Below, piece after piece: positions 1 to 7,416 of a stretch of DNA of 64,000 nt. Origin of the DNA: Bacillus sp. T33-2. Lineage in GTDB: Bacteria; Bacillota; Bacilli; Bacillales; Cytobacillaceae. The position numbers were made by a program, and so were the translations under genes. Each line of letters starts with the position of its first letter. Position 1 is the stretch's first letter. The stretch lies in NCBI RefSeq assembly GCF_002860205.1, contig NZ_PGVB01000002.1, positions 62,001-126,000 on the forward strand, given 5' to 3'. Under the pieces are notes generated by a model. That model was given only the letters and a program-made list of their open reading frames with translations, ran no database searches and had not been told where the DNA came from.

Positions 1-53
1 GCAAGTTGCAGAGCTTTCAGTGAATACTTACCATTTTTTAATTTCATTTTCAT
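1..53 (-). CDS. 5' end of an unidentified protein (truncated by window edge)
   Basis: Only the first 17 codons are inside the window (MKMKLKNGKYSLKALQL). The ATG follows a good ribosome site, GGGGAGGAA. It is the first gene downstream of aimP on the same strand, the position occupied in SPbeta-like phages by the arbitrium-controlled locus (aimX). Too little is visible to name it. Confidence 0.5.
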   Translation of the reverse strand, partial: MKMKLKNGKYSLKALQL

Positions 54-110
54 TTCCTCCCCTATTTCCGTCCGATTTTTTTATTTTATAAAATTGGAAT
101 GTTTCTTGTA

Positions 111-159
111 AACTATAAATGGCGACATACCTAGTTAAAGGTAGTCGCCATTTATAGTT
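111..159. promoter_or_regulatory. Long perfect hairpin between aimP and the next gene
   Basis: AACTATAAATGGCGAC (111-126) is perfectly complementary to 144-159, and the stem continues with TACCT/AGGTA (128-132 and 139-143) past a one-base bulge, leaving a six-base loop. No U tract follows on either strand, so it is not a classical terminator. Its place just after aimP fits either an attenuator controlling the downstream gene or an AimR target. The structure is seen directly; the role is inference. Confidence 0.6.
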
Positions 160-175
160 ATGTATTTATTCGATT

Positions 176-301
176 TTACAGTGTGCCACCTTCAAGAGGA
201 GGCATGCCGCCAGGTTTTGGATCTGCAAAATGTGAATCACCAAATGCAAAACCAGATGCTAAAACTGCAACAATTGCTAATACTAGACCAAATTTCTTCA
301 T
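176..301 (-). CDS. aimP: Candidate arbitrium signal pre-peptide AimP
   Basis: A 41-residue exported peptide starting 28 bases after the aimR stop, behind a strong site (AAAGGAGGTGAAAATTC). It begins MKKFGLVLAIVAVLASGFAFG, a positive end plus hydrophobic signal segment, and ends ADPKPGGMPPLEGGTL. Size, signal sequence and position directly 3' of the receptor gene are the hallmarks of AimP, whose C-terminal part is cut outside the cell to a short peptide that re-enters and binds AimR. The C-terminus does not end in the RGA-type hexapeptide of SPbeta/phi3T, so the mature peptide cannot be assigned with confidence; it should lie in the glycine/proline-rich tail. Confidence 0.75.
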   Translation of the reverse strand: MKKFGLVLAIVAVLASGFAFGDSHFADPKPGGMPPLEGGTL

Positions 302-329
302 GAATTTTCACCTCCTTTCAAGAATGTCA

Positions 330-1475
330 TTATCCAATCAACTCTTCTAATATTTCATCATCATACTCACGTTTCAGAAGTTCTATTCTAGGTAAATTGG
401 CTAGAAAATTATCTCCTCTTTTGACATATTTAATGGTGGATATGATTAGTTTCTTTTCATCGTTACTATTAATTCCTTGTAAAAATGCGTGAAATGCAGG
501 ATTAATTTTGTTTTTTGCTTCAATTAGTACCTTTGTTAAATCCTTACCTTTCATAATGTGGTAAAGCAAATAGTTATTAACGTATCGAAAATTCTCTGTT
601 TGTGTTCTGTTCCAGTAAACATCCAAAAATTCAATTTTTTCTTTTAGGTCGTCCACTTCAAAATCTCTGTTAAGTTTTTTATACATATCCATACTGATTG
701 TTAGATATTTATGAGAATTTTCATAAGAGGTGAATTTATATGAGTATCCTTTAATAAAGTAAGCATATGCTTTAAAGCCTTCTGGCGCATTTGATTCAAT
801 AATATAATCTGCACATTCCCTAGCTGCTTCTGGATTATTGCGTACTCTGAGAAGATTATAAGATAATACTTCTTTTGTCCTGATCCAATACATTTCCTTG
901 ATGTAGTCTTTTTCGATTACTTCAATATCCCTCTGTATTTCCTTCACTAAAAGATCAGTCATAACGAAATCACTTTTCTGGTTGAAACAATAATTCTGTA
1001 AGATAAGCTTAAATACTTTTAGTTCAGTAACTGTTACATTTAGGAAACTTAATTCCATAAGTAAGTTTGTATAATCTTCTTCTGTTTTTGCCAAATGGTA
1101 CTGGTAAGCCAACTTATATACTTTTGCCCACGCTTTACTTTCAATGTTCGGTGTATCAGACATTCTTTCAATTAAATTATGTAATGCTTCATATTGTTTA
1201 TTAACTGAAAGATATTCAAGCAAATATCTTGCTGATTTTTTATTCGTATTAACCTCTGAAGAATATTTAACCATAATTGTTACAGCTTCATCTTTCCAAA
1301 GTGTATTAACAAGGTGAATTAATCCTGAAAACTTATCGAAATCGCCATCTTTTCTTAAAGGTTTTTTAAGAGCACTACCACTTGCGTAGCCAGCAATTTT
1401 AGCTAATTCTTCAGCGTATCCCCTTGGGGCTAATTCAATTTCATTCAAAATCCTATGATAAAGTGACTTCGACAT
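330..1475 (-). CDS. aimR: AimR-family arbitrium receptor / transcription regulator
   Basis: 381 residues, the usual AimR length. The N-terminal ~50 residues form a helix-turn-helix (LAKIAGYASGSALKKPLRKD), followed by an all-helical TPR-like body. Recognisable family stretches include FDKFSGLIHLVN, KKSARYLLEY, AWAKVYKLAYQYHL and the C-terminal LPRIELLKREY. AimR binds DNA as a dimer and activates the gene downstream of aimP until the imported peptide disrupts that activity, pushing the phage to lysogeny. The start has a GGGTGAT ribosome site. It is followed at once by aimP, the standard arbitrium order. Upstream lies a copy of the AT-rich promoter element found at many early genes here. Confidence 0.88.
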   Translation of the reverse strand: MSKSLYHRILNEIELAPRGYAEELAKIAGYASGSALKKPLRKDGDFDKFSGLIHLVNTLWKDEAVTIMVKYSSEVNTNKKSARYLLEYLSVNKQYEALHNLIERMSDTPNIESKAWAKVYKLAYQYHLAKTEEDYTNLLMELSFLNVTVTELKVFKLILQNYCFNQKSDFVMTDLLVKEIQRDIEVIEKDYIKEMYWIRTKEVLSYNLLRVRNNPEAARECADYIIESNAPEGFKAYAYFIKGYSYKFTSYENSHKYLTISMDMYKKLNRDFEVDDLKEKIEFLDVYWNRTQTENFRYVNNYLLYHIMKGKDLTKVLIEAKNKINPAFHAFLQGINSNDEKKLIISTIKYVKRGDNFLANLPRIELLKREYDDEILEELIG

Positions 1476-1509
1476 TTTTTATCACCCTTTTGGAAAAGTT
1501 GTTACCTTT

Positions 1510-1566
1510 AATTTACCACATTTATCATACTTGTACAATACTTTACATTAAATTATTTTATTTTAA
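1510..1566 (-). promoter_or_regulatory. Promoter region of aimR with AT-rich element
   Basis: The shared element (TTAAAATAAAATAATTTAAT in the coding orientation) lies at 1547-1566. A -35-like TTGTAC (1533-1538) is followed 17 bases later by a weak TAAATT; an alternative -10 is TATGAT (1524-1529), which would place the -35 inside the element. The exact promoter is uncertain. Confidence 0.45.
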
Positions 1567-1576
1567 ATTTAGGATA

Positions 1577-1720
1577 TTAAAATTCACTATATTTGTACAA
1601 TATAAATCCATCTTCTGCCCATAGAAGAGCATTACCACCCAATTCTTTTCTCAATTCCCTCCACAATCGATCACGTTCCTTCTTATTTCTGTATGCCACA
1701 CTTCCTAGTACATAAGTCAT
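1577..1720 (-). CDS. Small protein of unknown function (47 aa)
   Basis: ATG after AAAAGGAGGAGTTATTTT; begins MTYVLGSVAYRNKKERDRLW and ends LYKYSEF. Basic N-terminal half, no membrane segment. It has its own shared-type promoter at 1739-1767. The strong ribosome site and fit to the promoter support it as a real gene; the family is not recognised. Confidence 0.6.
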   Translation of the reverse strand: MTYVLGSVAYRNKKERDRLWRELRKELGGNALLWAEDGFILYKYSEF

Positions 1721-1738
1721 AAAATAACTCCTCCTTTT

Positions 1739-1767
1739 AATATAATTAATTATTTTGTTTTAGTCAA
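1739..1767 (-). promoter_or_regulatory. Promoter with AT-rich element in the spacer
   Basis: TTGACT (1762-1767), a 17-base spacer AAAACAAAATAATTAAT, then TATATT (1739-1744). It reads toward the 47-residue gene. The spacer is one copy of the element shared by twelve promoters in this window. Confidence 0.65.
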
Positions 1768-1791
1768 CAAGGAAAGATAAACTTTCCTAAT

Positions 1792-1938
1792 TTATTCTTC
1801 AATTAATATTTTAGTGTATTCATCCAGGACACAACCAAGAAGCAAACTCTTTAGTACATCATTCTTACTGGCAGCAAACAAAACTTGATCATAAATGCAG
1901 CGGTATCCATTATAAACTTTTACATAGTATGTGTTCAT
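1792..1938 (-). CDS. Small protein of unknown function (48 aa)
   Basis: MNTYYVKVYNGYRCIYDQVL to YTKILIEE. Its ATG overlaps the stop of the upstream regulator (ATGA at 1938-1935), so translation is probably coupled to it. No recognised domain. The tight coupling suggests it works with or modulates the upstream HTH protein. Confidence 0.55.
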   Translation of the reverse strand: MNTYYVKVYNGYRCIYDQVLFAASKNDVLKSLLLGCVLDEYTKILIEE

Positions 1939-2723
1939 AGACGTATCCTTACATTTGAGTCCCTAGATATTCCTTCTCCATTTAGCAGTTTCAGTAATTT
2001 TTCTCGTTGTTCTTGGGTTTCTTCAATAGTTGCATAATCACCATAATGCCCTATAGAACCTACACTTCTCCCATACAAGTGTAGCGAGAACCTGTCAAAG
2101 ATGTCCGGTTGTATGTCTATGCTAATTGGTAAATAACCCATTATAATACTGTCCTGAGATGGTAGCGAATCTGGAAGTTCAAGTAATTCAGTAATATATT
2201 CATTAAGAAATTTACTTCTTTGCTTATTCAATGCATGAATTTCAGCCTCAATTTCAACTTTATGGGATGTAATGGAAAACAACATGTTTTCTTTAACTCG
2301 TAAAGAACCCTCTGTCATAAGTGCCTTGGACACACTACTTGAATCTAATTCATTTATAGCTATGAGATGCTGCAACTCTTTTAATTCCATTTTTAAATGT
2401 TCAATTTCATCTTGCAAATCATACCTTTTAACCATTAATTCTTCATGTTCCTCTTGCAATCGTTCTAATTGAATTTTACAAAAGTCAATATTCATGGATA
2501 AGTCTAATAATTTTTGTGTCATATTACTTCTGCCTAATAAGAAGTCAGCACTCACTTCAAAAATATTACAAAGCTTCACCAGCACATCTAACTTGGGTTC
2601 TCTCTGATCTAACTCTATTTTCTGATATCCACTTGGAGTCATTCCAATCATATCAGCAATGTCTTTCTGTGAATATCTCTCTTTATTTCTAAGCCATTTC
2701 AGACGTTTCCCCAATATCTCCAT
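1935..2723 (-). CDS. Cro/CI-type HTH regulator with coiled coil
   Basis: About 262 residues. Residues ~5-60 are a classic XRE helix-turn-helix (LKWLRNKERYSQKDIADMIG and GYQKIELDQREPKLDVLVKL). A long heptad-rich segment (~75-150; KIQLERLQEEHEELMVKRYD) suggests dimerisation, followed by an unassigned C-terminal domain. The ATG at 2723 is preferred over an upstream GTG at 2741 because GGAG sits eight bases before it. Position beside aimR, at the divergence from a small plus-strand gene, suggests a lysogeny or host-fitness regulator. No protease-cleavage (S24) domain is seen, so it is not a LexA/CI-type cleavable repressor. Confidence 0.75.
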   Translation of the reverse strand: MEILGKRLKWLRNKERYSQKDIADMIGMTPSGYQKIELDQREPKLDVLVKLCNIFEVSADFLLGRSNMTQKLLDLSMNIDFCKIQLERLQEEHEELMVKRYDLQDEIEHLKMELKELQHLIAINELDSSSVSKALMTEGSLRVKENMLFSITSHKVEIEAEIHALNKQRSKFLNEYITELLELPDSLPSQDSIIMGYLPISIDIQPDIFDRFSLHLYGRSVGSIGHYGDYATIEETQEQREKLLKLLNGEGISRDSNVRIRL

Positions 2724-2742
2724 TACCTCAACTCCATACACC

Positions 2743-2773
2743 CATTTTGTGTGTCTAAAATTATCATTTTGTG
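2743..2773. promoter_or_regulatory. Possible operator: CATTTTGTG direct repeat
   Basis: CATTTTGTG occurs at 2743-2751 and 2765-2773, spaced 22 bases (about two helical turns) in the divergent region between the HTH regulator and the plus-strand 50-residue gene. This would suit autoregulation by the HTH protein. Inference from position only. Confidence 0.35.
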
Positions 2774-2867
2774 ATTGTTTTATAACTCTATTAGTCTTAT
2801 ACTTAAAGACAGATAGGGCAGAAAATGATTACTAACTGTATTTTATTATAATCAGGAGGCATAATCA

Positions 2868-3020
2868 ATGGGAGTTGGAGAAATAAAAATTGTCGGCGTT
2901 GGTGAAAAGTTTGATGTAAATCTTCCGGTAAAAGGCACACTGACTTTCGTGTTCCCCGATGGATCTTTAAGAGAAATTGATGTGTTAGATATCCTAGACG
3001 TTGAGTGGTACGAAAACTAA
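2868..3020 (+). CDS. Small protein of unknown function (50 aa)
   Basis: MGVGEIKIVGVGEKFDVNLP to DILDVEWYEN, with AGGAGG eleven bases before the ATG. Acidic, predicted beta-rich. It is a lone plus-strand gene inside the minus-strand early region, divergent from the HTH regulator, which suggests it is controlled by that regulator. Family not recognised. Confidence 0.6.
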   Translation: MGVGEIKIVGVGEKFDVNLPVKGTLTFVFPDGSLREIDVLDILDVEWYEN

Positions 3021-3042
3021 CTTAATTGGATAATAGATAATT

Positions 3043-3080
3043 CCTGCCTAAAGCCCCCACTTGAAGCAGGTTTTATTTAT
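3043..3080 (+). terminator. Weak terminator-like hairpin
   Basis: CCTGC (3043-3047) pairs with GCAGG (3066-3070), followed by TTTTATTTATTT. The stem is short, but the position right after the 50-residue plus-strand gene fits. Confidence 0.4.
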
Positions 3081-3100
3081 TTCCACTTGAAATATCTCTT

Positions 3101-3415
3101 TTATTCTATTACCTCAATAGTAATCCTAACCTTTTTACCTTTAAATTCATCATCAATTAAATCATAAAATTTTTCAGTTGGTCTATGACCTCTCTCTGCA
3201 TCTTCTTTATCATCATAAAATCCTAAATCATCATAATCTCCACCTAACCAGCCCACTAACTCTTTTCGATTATCATACTTAGCATGTAGTTCATTCATTT
3301 TTTCTTGGAGTATTTGATCAAATTCCTGAAAAGTTATTTCTTGTTTGTAAGCTTTGTCAATATAAGGCTGCATTATATCTCTAAATTCGCTCCAACCGTT
3401 TAAAGGTATTGGCAT
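3101..3415 (-). CDS. Hypothetical protein (104 aa)
   Basis: Begins MPIPLNGWSEFRDIMQPYI behind AAAGGAGGATTCAT. Charged, soluble, helical in the first half with an acidic middle (GGDYDDLGFYDDKEDAERG). Last gene of a minus-strand run of small early genes; no recognised domain. Confidence 0.65.
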   Translation of the reverse strand: MPIPLNGWSEFRDIMQPYIDKAYKQEITFQEFDQILQEKMNELHAKYDNRKELVGWLGGDYDDLGFYDDKEDAERGHRPTEKFYDLIDDEFKGKKVRITIEVIE

Positions 3416-3443
3416 ATGAATCCTCCTTTAAAATTAATTTTTC

Positions 3444-3638
3444 TTACATCTCCTTCAATGCTTCTATGACATTATTGAGTCCAATTTTCTTACCTTTTTC
3501 AATTCCTTCATCAAAAGCTTCTGATAATGCTAAAATAATCAGATTGGAAACACCAGTATTATCAACCACTAATCCAGTTTTCTCTAAATTACTTTTTAAA
3601 TTTCTATAAATGTCAATTATTTTATCTGTATCGCTCAA
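3444..3638 (-). CDS. Hypothetical protein (64 aa, TTG start)
   Basis: The longest frame opens with GTG at 3647, but that codon overlaps the ribosome site (AGGAGGTGAGACTT). TTG at 3638 has normal spacing and gives MSDTDKIIDIYRNLKSNLEK. Mostly helical and soluble; unrecognised. Confidence 0.55.
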   Translation of the reverse strand: MSDTDKIIDIYRNLKSNLEKTGLVVDNTGVSNLIILALSEAFDEGIEKGKKIGLNNVIEALKEM

Positions 3639-3658
3639 AAGTCTCACCTCCTATAAAA

Positions 3659-3856
3659 TCAATTTTTTATTAATAAATCTTCTCTTACCTTTTGTGCAAC
3701 TTTAATTAATTCCGGCTTATCTAAAAAATCAACTGGATATTTACCAAGATGTTTTGCACCAGTAACTCTAACACGTTCCCCTAAACATGGATAAAATTGT
3801 GGTGCAAATTCCTTTTTATCTGTGCTTACTGTATAAATTGCTCCTATTTTGATCAT
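3659..3856 (-). CDS. Hypothetical protein (65 aa)
   Basis: MIKIGAIYTVSTDKKEFAPQ onward, with AAAAGGAGCGATTACA before the ATG. Beta-rich N-terminus with a basic segment (GERVRVTGAKHLGKYP); small SH3-like fold possible. Unrecognised. Confidence 0.6.
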   Translation of the reverse strand: MIKIGAIYTVSTDKKEFAPQFYPCLGERVRVTGAKHLGKYPVDFLDKPELIKVAQKVREDLLIKN

Positions 3857-3880
3857 TGTAATCGCTCCTTTTGTATGATG

Positions 3881-4225
3881 TTAGTCTAAACTGCTGCCGT
3901 ATAGCTTTCTAATTTCATCTTCAATTGACGTTCCATTATTACGAGAAATTTCAACTAATTCTTTAAGAAGAGGTAATATTTCCGTTTTCTTTTTATTTAA
4001 AGATGAAAATGTGTTTATGAACTTATGGTAATGATCAAGGTCAATTACGCTGCTCAAATAAACACCTGTATAACCATTCGCTTTAATATACTCTAAATCA
4101 TTAAATCTCTGTCTCAGCTTGAATACTAACTCAGAGCTAGCAGGAATTATTGCAATTCCTAAATCAATTAAATCTTCACTAAATTCATCAACTACCATAT
4201 TAAGAAACTCAGTGTCATTTTCCAT
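3881..4225 (-). CDS. Hypothetical protein (114 aa)
   Basis: Starts MENDTEFLNMVVDEFSEDLI behind AAGGAGTTGAAATT. Soluble, helical, acidic N-terminus. Its leader contains the folded element at 4251-4338, which could act on its expression. No recognised family. Confidence 0.62.
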   Translation of the reverse strand: MENDTEFLNMVVDEFSEDLIDLGIAIIPASSELVFKLRQRFNDLEYIKANGYTGVYLSSVIDLDHYHKFINTFSSLNKKKTEILPLLKELVEISRNNGTSIEDEIRKLYGSSLD

Positions 4226-4250
4226 AATTTCAACTCCTTAAACGCCCATT

Positions 4251-4338
4251 ATACCCTCTAGGCAAGAAGCACCGGACTCCTCTTGCCCCGACAAAAAAGG
4301 TAATCTTGGAAGGACACCACTCCCTCCCCAGAGGGTAT
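4251..4338 (-). ncRNA. Candidate structured RNA element (three-stem)
   Basis: Read on the minus strand, AUACCCUCU (4338-4330) pairs perfectly with AGAGGGUAU (4259-4251). Inside are two more helices: GGGAGG/CCUUCC with a nine-base loop and GGCAAGA/UCUUGCC with a thirteen-base loop, joined by a U-rich strand. It lies in the leader of the 114-residue gene and after the 47-residue gene. It is GC-rich against AT-rich surroundings. It could be a riboswitch-like leader, a small RNA or a non-autonomous mobile element; I do not recognise the class. Confidence 0.5.
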
Positions 4339-4362
4339 AAATTAGATCAAACGATTCTTTTA

Positions 4363-4506
4363 TTACTTATCCCAACTTTGACCTAGAAACGCTTGGTGTA
4401 TTGCTATTATTTCAGCGTCCTCTTTTTCTCCGTTGATTACAGGCTGAGTGATAATTATTTCTTTACCAACCTTCTTCTTATCAATTGTAATAACCCTTTT
4501 TTTCAT
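4363..4506 (-). CDS. Small protein of unknown function (47 aa)
   Basis: MKKRVITIDKKKVGKEIIIT to HQAFLGQSWDK with ribosome site GGGAGTGGTGAA. Basic N-terminus. A shared-type promoter at 4640-4669 drives this gene and probably those below it. Confidence 0.58.
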   Translation of the reverse strand: MKKRVITIDKKKVGKEIIITQPVINGEKEDAEIIAIHQAFLGQSWDK

Positions 4507-4639
4507 TTCACCACTCCCTTGAATAAATGGTTATTTCAGTGCATTAATTCCAATATCTTTACTTTCATTTTATCATCTTTCTTACTTTCGGTAATAAGCA
4601 ATTTTCCCAACATTCCACGCAAGGTTTTTGACTATCTTA

Positions 4640-4669
4640 ATTATATTAAATTATTTTATATTAAGTCAA
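4640..4669 (-). promoter_or_regulatory. Promoter with AT-rich element in the spacer
   Basis: TTGACT (4664-4669), an 18-base spacer containing ATAAAATAATTTAA, and TATAAT (4640-4645): near-consensus sigma-A boxes. It overlaps the last codons of the upstream gene and reads toward 4506. Confidence 0.75.
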
Positions 4670-4848
4670 CCAATTTTTGCATACCATAACACATTTTCTT
4701 TTTCACATTCCATCCAGTCAGCAGTCAGAGACACTTTCAACCATTCAGGATTACTTGCCCTTTCAGCATAACTAACAACTCTGGAGTTAATATCATGCTT
4801 ATATTGCAGTTCAAAATGAGATCCTTGATTCTTAATGATTGCATACAT
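4666..4848 (-). CDS. Small protein of unknown function (60 aa)
   Basis: MYAIIKNQGSHFELQYKHDI onward. The frame is open to 4926, but AAAGGAGTAACAATACA places the start at 4848, which also removes overlap with the divergent plus-strand gene. Ends ECEKENVLWYAKIG. Unrecognised. Confidence 0.6.
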   Translation of the reverse strand: MYAIIKNQGSHFELQYKHDINSRVVSYAERASNPEWLKVSLTADWMECEKENVLWYAKIG

Positions 4849-4915
4849 TGTATTGTTACTCCTTTCTGGATTTGTTATTATGGATAAAGTTACTTTACAT
4901 AGACAGGTGATCGTC

Positions 4916-5092
4916 ATGGAAAACAAAAAGATTGAGAATATAGATTTTGATAAAGTTTATGATTATAAGGAATATCCTGATGTTATTTCGGGACGTTGTG
5001 ATAATTGTGGGAACACATTGTTTAAAAGCAGCGTGAACAATGGTGCATTTCTTCGTGAGTGTAGGCAATGTGGAATGAAAAAGAGTATTTAG
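4916..5092 (+). CDS. Small zinc-ribbon protein (58 aa)
   Basis: MENKKIENIDFDKVYDYKEY, then CDNCGN and CRQCGM: four cysteines spaced as a zinc ribbon. The frame is open from 4835, but AGGTGAT before the ATG at 4916 supports this start. Plus-strand and divergent from its left neighbour. Likely binds nucleic acid or protein; partner unknown. Confidence 0.62.
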   Translation: MENKKIENIDFDKVYDYKEYPDVISGRCDNCGNTLFKSSVNNGAFLRECRQCGMKKSI

Positions 5093-5119
5093 TATCTGTT
5101 TATTTTATTTTATGTATCA

Positions 5120-5143
5120 TAGGACAACTTGATAGTTGCCCTA
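5120..5143. terminator. Hairpin between convergent genes
   Basis: TAGG-CAACT pairs with AGTTG-CCTA around a TGAT loop with one internal mismatch. It sits between the convergent ends at 5092 (+) and 5152 (-). U tracts are poor on both sides, so efficiency is uncertain. Confidence 0.55.
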
Positions 5144-5151
5144 CGACATCA

Positions 5152-5499
5152 TTATCCTTGTAATGATGCAGTCTTATCTTTTCTAAATACTCCCATTAGA
5201 CCAGCAATCAATAAAAGTAATCCAGGCAACATATAGAACATTGAAATACTAATCACTCCGCCAATGGCTGAAATCAGCATTAATATTCCACCGAATTTCG
5301 GCTTGAATTTCACAAAAACAGATCCTACAATACCAACAATAGATAACAATATCGCAGCCCAACCTAATCCAATTACTTCACTTGTTCCTGATGAACTAAA
5401 AGCCGCATCCACTCCACCTACCACAAGTGCTAAAATTGCAGCAATAAAGCCGAAAATTCCACCAAGCAAACCTAGTACAAACTCAGTCGTTCTTTTCAT
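5152..5499 (-). CDS. DUF4064-like four-helix membrane protein
   Basis: 115 residues with four hydrophobic segments (~8-28, ~42-62, ~70-88, ~90-105), starting MKRTTEFVLGLLGGIFGFIA. This pattern and length match the DUF4064 family of small Firmicute membrane proteins, of unknown role. Start follows AGGAGGGCTGCAAT. It lies downstream of a lipoprotein gene, so both may act at the cell surface, perhaps in the lysogen. Confidence 0.65.
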   Translation of the reverse strand: MKRTTEFVLGLLGGIFGFIAAILALVVGGVDAAFSSSGTSEVIGLGWAAILLSIVGIVGSVFVKFKPKFGGILMLISAIGGVISISMFYMLPGLLLLIAGLMGVFRKDKTASLQG

Positions 5500-5521
5500 A
5501 TTGCAGCCCTCCTAATCTTAA

Positions 5522-6055
5522 TTATTGAAGATTAACAGTGATTGTTTCATTATCAAGCCAGAAATTGGGTTTATAGATTAATTGTAATCCAGCATCACCT
5601 GCTGGTGCTTCAAAAGCTAGTGTGCCTTCCACGGTTCCTGCAGGTGCAAGCTCACCAGCATTCAATACGGTATCTTGATTTGCTGTTGTGAATACCGTAT
5701 CAGTTATTTGTCCCTGACTGTTCTTTACCTGGAAATCAAATGGATTGTAAGAAATATTTTCCTTGCCACCGTTTTCAATTTTCACACCGACAATAACAAA
5801 TTCATTACCTTGTTGTGGTTTATCAAATTCTCCACCTTGTGATTTTTCCACTTTAGTTACTGTCAACACATTGTCACCTAGTTGAATTTGTTCCCCAACT
5901 TTGAACACTTGATCTTTCTTTACTTCTTCTTTATTTTCCTGTGGCTGTGTCGAGGTTTCTTCCCCTACTTTCTTTGGTTCTGTCGTTTCCCCTGAGCATC
6001 CTGCAAGCAACAAACCAGCCAAAAATAAGGGTACTGCTAAAGCTCTCTTTCTCAT
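5522..6055 (-). CDS. Lipoprotein with DUF4352-type domain
   Basis: 177 residues. N-terminal signal MRKRALAVPLFLAGLLLAGC has a clear lipobox (LLAGC, Cys20). A polar linker (~21-48) precedes an Ig-like beta domain (FKVGEQIQLGDNVLTVTKVE, NEFVIVGVKIENGGKENISY) typical of DUF4352. Anchored outside the membrane, such proteins are common in Bacillus and their phages and are often annotated as telomere-repeat-binding-like. Likely expressed by the lysogen to alter the host surface, possibly as an exclusion factor; that role is inference. Confidence 0.75.
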   Translation of the reverse strand: MRKRALAVPLFLAGLLLAGCSGETTEPKKVGEETSTQPQENKEEVKKDQVFKVGEQIQLGDNVLTVTKVEKSQGGEFDKPQQGNEFVIVGVKIENGGKENISYNPFDFQVKNSQGQITDTVFTTANQDTVLNAGELAPAGTVEGTLAFEAPAGDAGLQLIYKPNFWLDNETITVNLQ

Positions 6056-6156
6056 ACATATCTCTCCTCTTTGTAAATTTTACACAAGTATAATACCATT
6101 TGATGGTAAATGTGTACATAGGTAATATCGGACTATTAAGATAATTATTAATCTAT

Positions 6157-6360
6157 TTATCTAGTCCTGAGTAAGTTTCTGCACATAACCTCAACAGTAA
6201 TTTCACCATCTGCAATCATATCTTTTGCTTCTTCAGGTGTTAAATTTCCGAATACCCCTTCGTCTACACGATTAAGAAAGCATTCTTGGAGTAATTCTTC
6301 TGTTGGTTCTTCATCTGTATAACCACAATGTTCTAAAGCTGCTCTGATTAAATTTTCCAT
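6157..6360 (-). CDS. Hypothetical acidic protein (67 aa)
   Basis: MENLIRAALEHCGYTDEEPT onward with AAATGGAGGAAATTCAAA. Strongly acidic and helical, a composition seen in DNA-mimic or inhibitor proteins, but no specific family is evident. Confidence 0.6.
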   Translation of the reverse strand: MENLIRAALEHCGYTDEEPTEELLQECFLNRVDEGVFGNLTPEEAKDMIADGEITVEVMCRNLLRTR

Positions 6361-6449
6361 TTTGAATTTCCTCCATTTGATTTTTTTATAATCAAACTTT
6401 CATTTCACCTTGATAGGAATTGTGATTTTTAATGACCTTTTAACCTTAT

Positions 6450-6812
6450 CTATTCTTCCAGTTCGACACGCATACACATAGTTTTATCAGGCATTTTTAC
6501 GTAGACTCTCTTTATTCCTTTTGCTCTATAGGTTTTTCCATCATATTTGGTTTCAAAGATTACTTCTCTTTCTGATTCAACAAGTTCCCAGTCTTCTGGT
6601 TCAACGCTTTTACTGCTAATTACTTCGATATCCTCATCATCTAGATATACATCTTCCCCTATGGCATCTTCAAAGGTGTGTCTTGCATCTTGTAAACATG
6701 CGTCTTCACCCCATATCGTATTTAACAATAACGGCACTCCAAGACTGACCACTATTACACCTATTAAGATTGACCAGCAACCAATTCCACTTTGTTTGTT
6801 CTTACTTGCCAT
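6450..6812 (-). CDS. Membrane-anchored hypothetical protein (120 aa)
   Basis: One N-terminal membrane helix (~11-30, GCWSILIGVIVVSLGVPLLL) followed by an acidic soluble domain. No lipobox or cleavage site is obvious, so it is probably a single-pass protein. Start behind GGGGAGTGAAATCTG. Unrecognised. Confidence 0.65.
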   Translation of the reverse strand: MASKNKQSGIGCWSILIGVIVVSLGVPLLLNTIWGEDACLQDARHTFEDAIGEDVYLDDEDIEVISSKSVEPEDWELVESEREVIFETKYDGKTYRAKGIKRVYVKMPDKTMCMRVELEE

Positions 6813-6931
6813 CAGATTTCACTCCCCACTTGCCTGTGCTTAAAATAGATATTCTTTCGTAAAATTAGCCAGTTTGTGTGTTCAACATAATCACCTTTTT
6901 AAATTTTGGAAGGTTAATTTGAGAGTTGCTT

Positions 6932-7294
6932 TCATACTGTTAAATTTACGTCCTCTTTCGGCTGAAATGTTGTATGACAGTGTTTACACCTGTTCGCTTC
7001 AACTTTGATTTTTTCTGCGCATTGTGGACATTTGACATATTTATTGGCTCTATAGTCGAAGAAAAAAACAAGAATTAACATTGGAAAATGGTGAATTAAT
7101 GTAACTTCCCAGATATATAGAACTTCAGTCAATATTGCTGTAATTATGAGAGAAACAATAAAAGAGTAAATTGCTTCTTTGAATCTTTCCAACTTCTTTC
7201 TAGTTGCAAATCTCACTACCCACATGACTGCATAATAAATGAAAAATGCATAAATTAAAGCCCCTATATAATACGATAACAAATCTAAAAACAT
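6932..7294 (-). CDS. Membrane protein with C-terminal zinc ribbon
   Basis: About 120 residues: three hydrophobic segments in the first ~85 residues, then CPQCAEKIKVEANRCKHCHT, a zinc-ribbon motif of the 'zinc-ribbon 3' kind, at the end. The ATG at 7294 is preferred to 7303, which abuts AGGAGG. Membrane proteins with a cytosolic zinc ribbon are common in Firmicutes with no defined role. Confidence 0.65.
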   Translation of the reverse strand: MFLDLLSYYIGALIYAFFIYYAVMWVVRFATRKKLERFKEAIYSFIVSLIITAILTEVLYIWEVTLIHHFPMLILVFFFDYRANKYVKCPQCAEKIKVEANRCKHCHTTFQPKEDVNLTV

Positions 7295-7416
7295 TACAAT
7301 CATCCTCCTTATAGGGATAATTATACCAATTTTAGTAGTAGTTAGTAATGCGACAATTTGCTTACCTTTTTGGTTACAGGCTAGTGATGATCCCCCAGCC
7401 CGTTATTTTCATTTCA

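Noticed and set aside
4251-4338. Hammerhead, twister or pistol ribozyme
   Set aside because: None of the conserved core strings of these classes are present; only the stems are supported.
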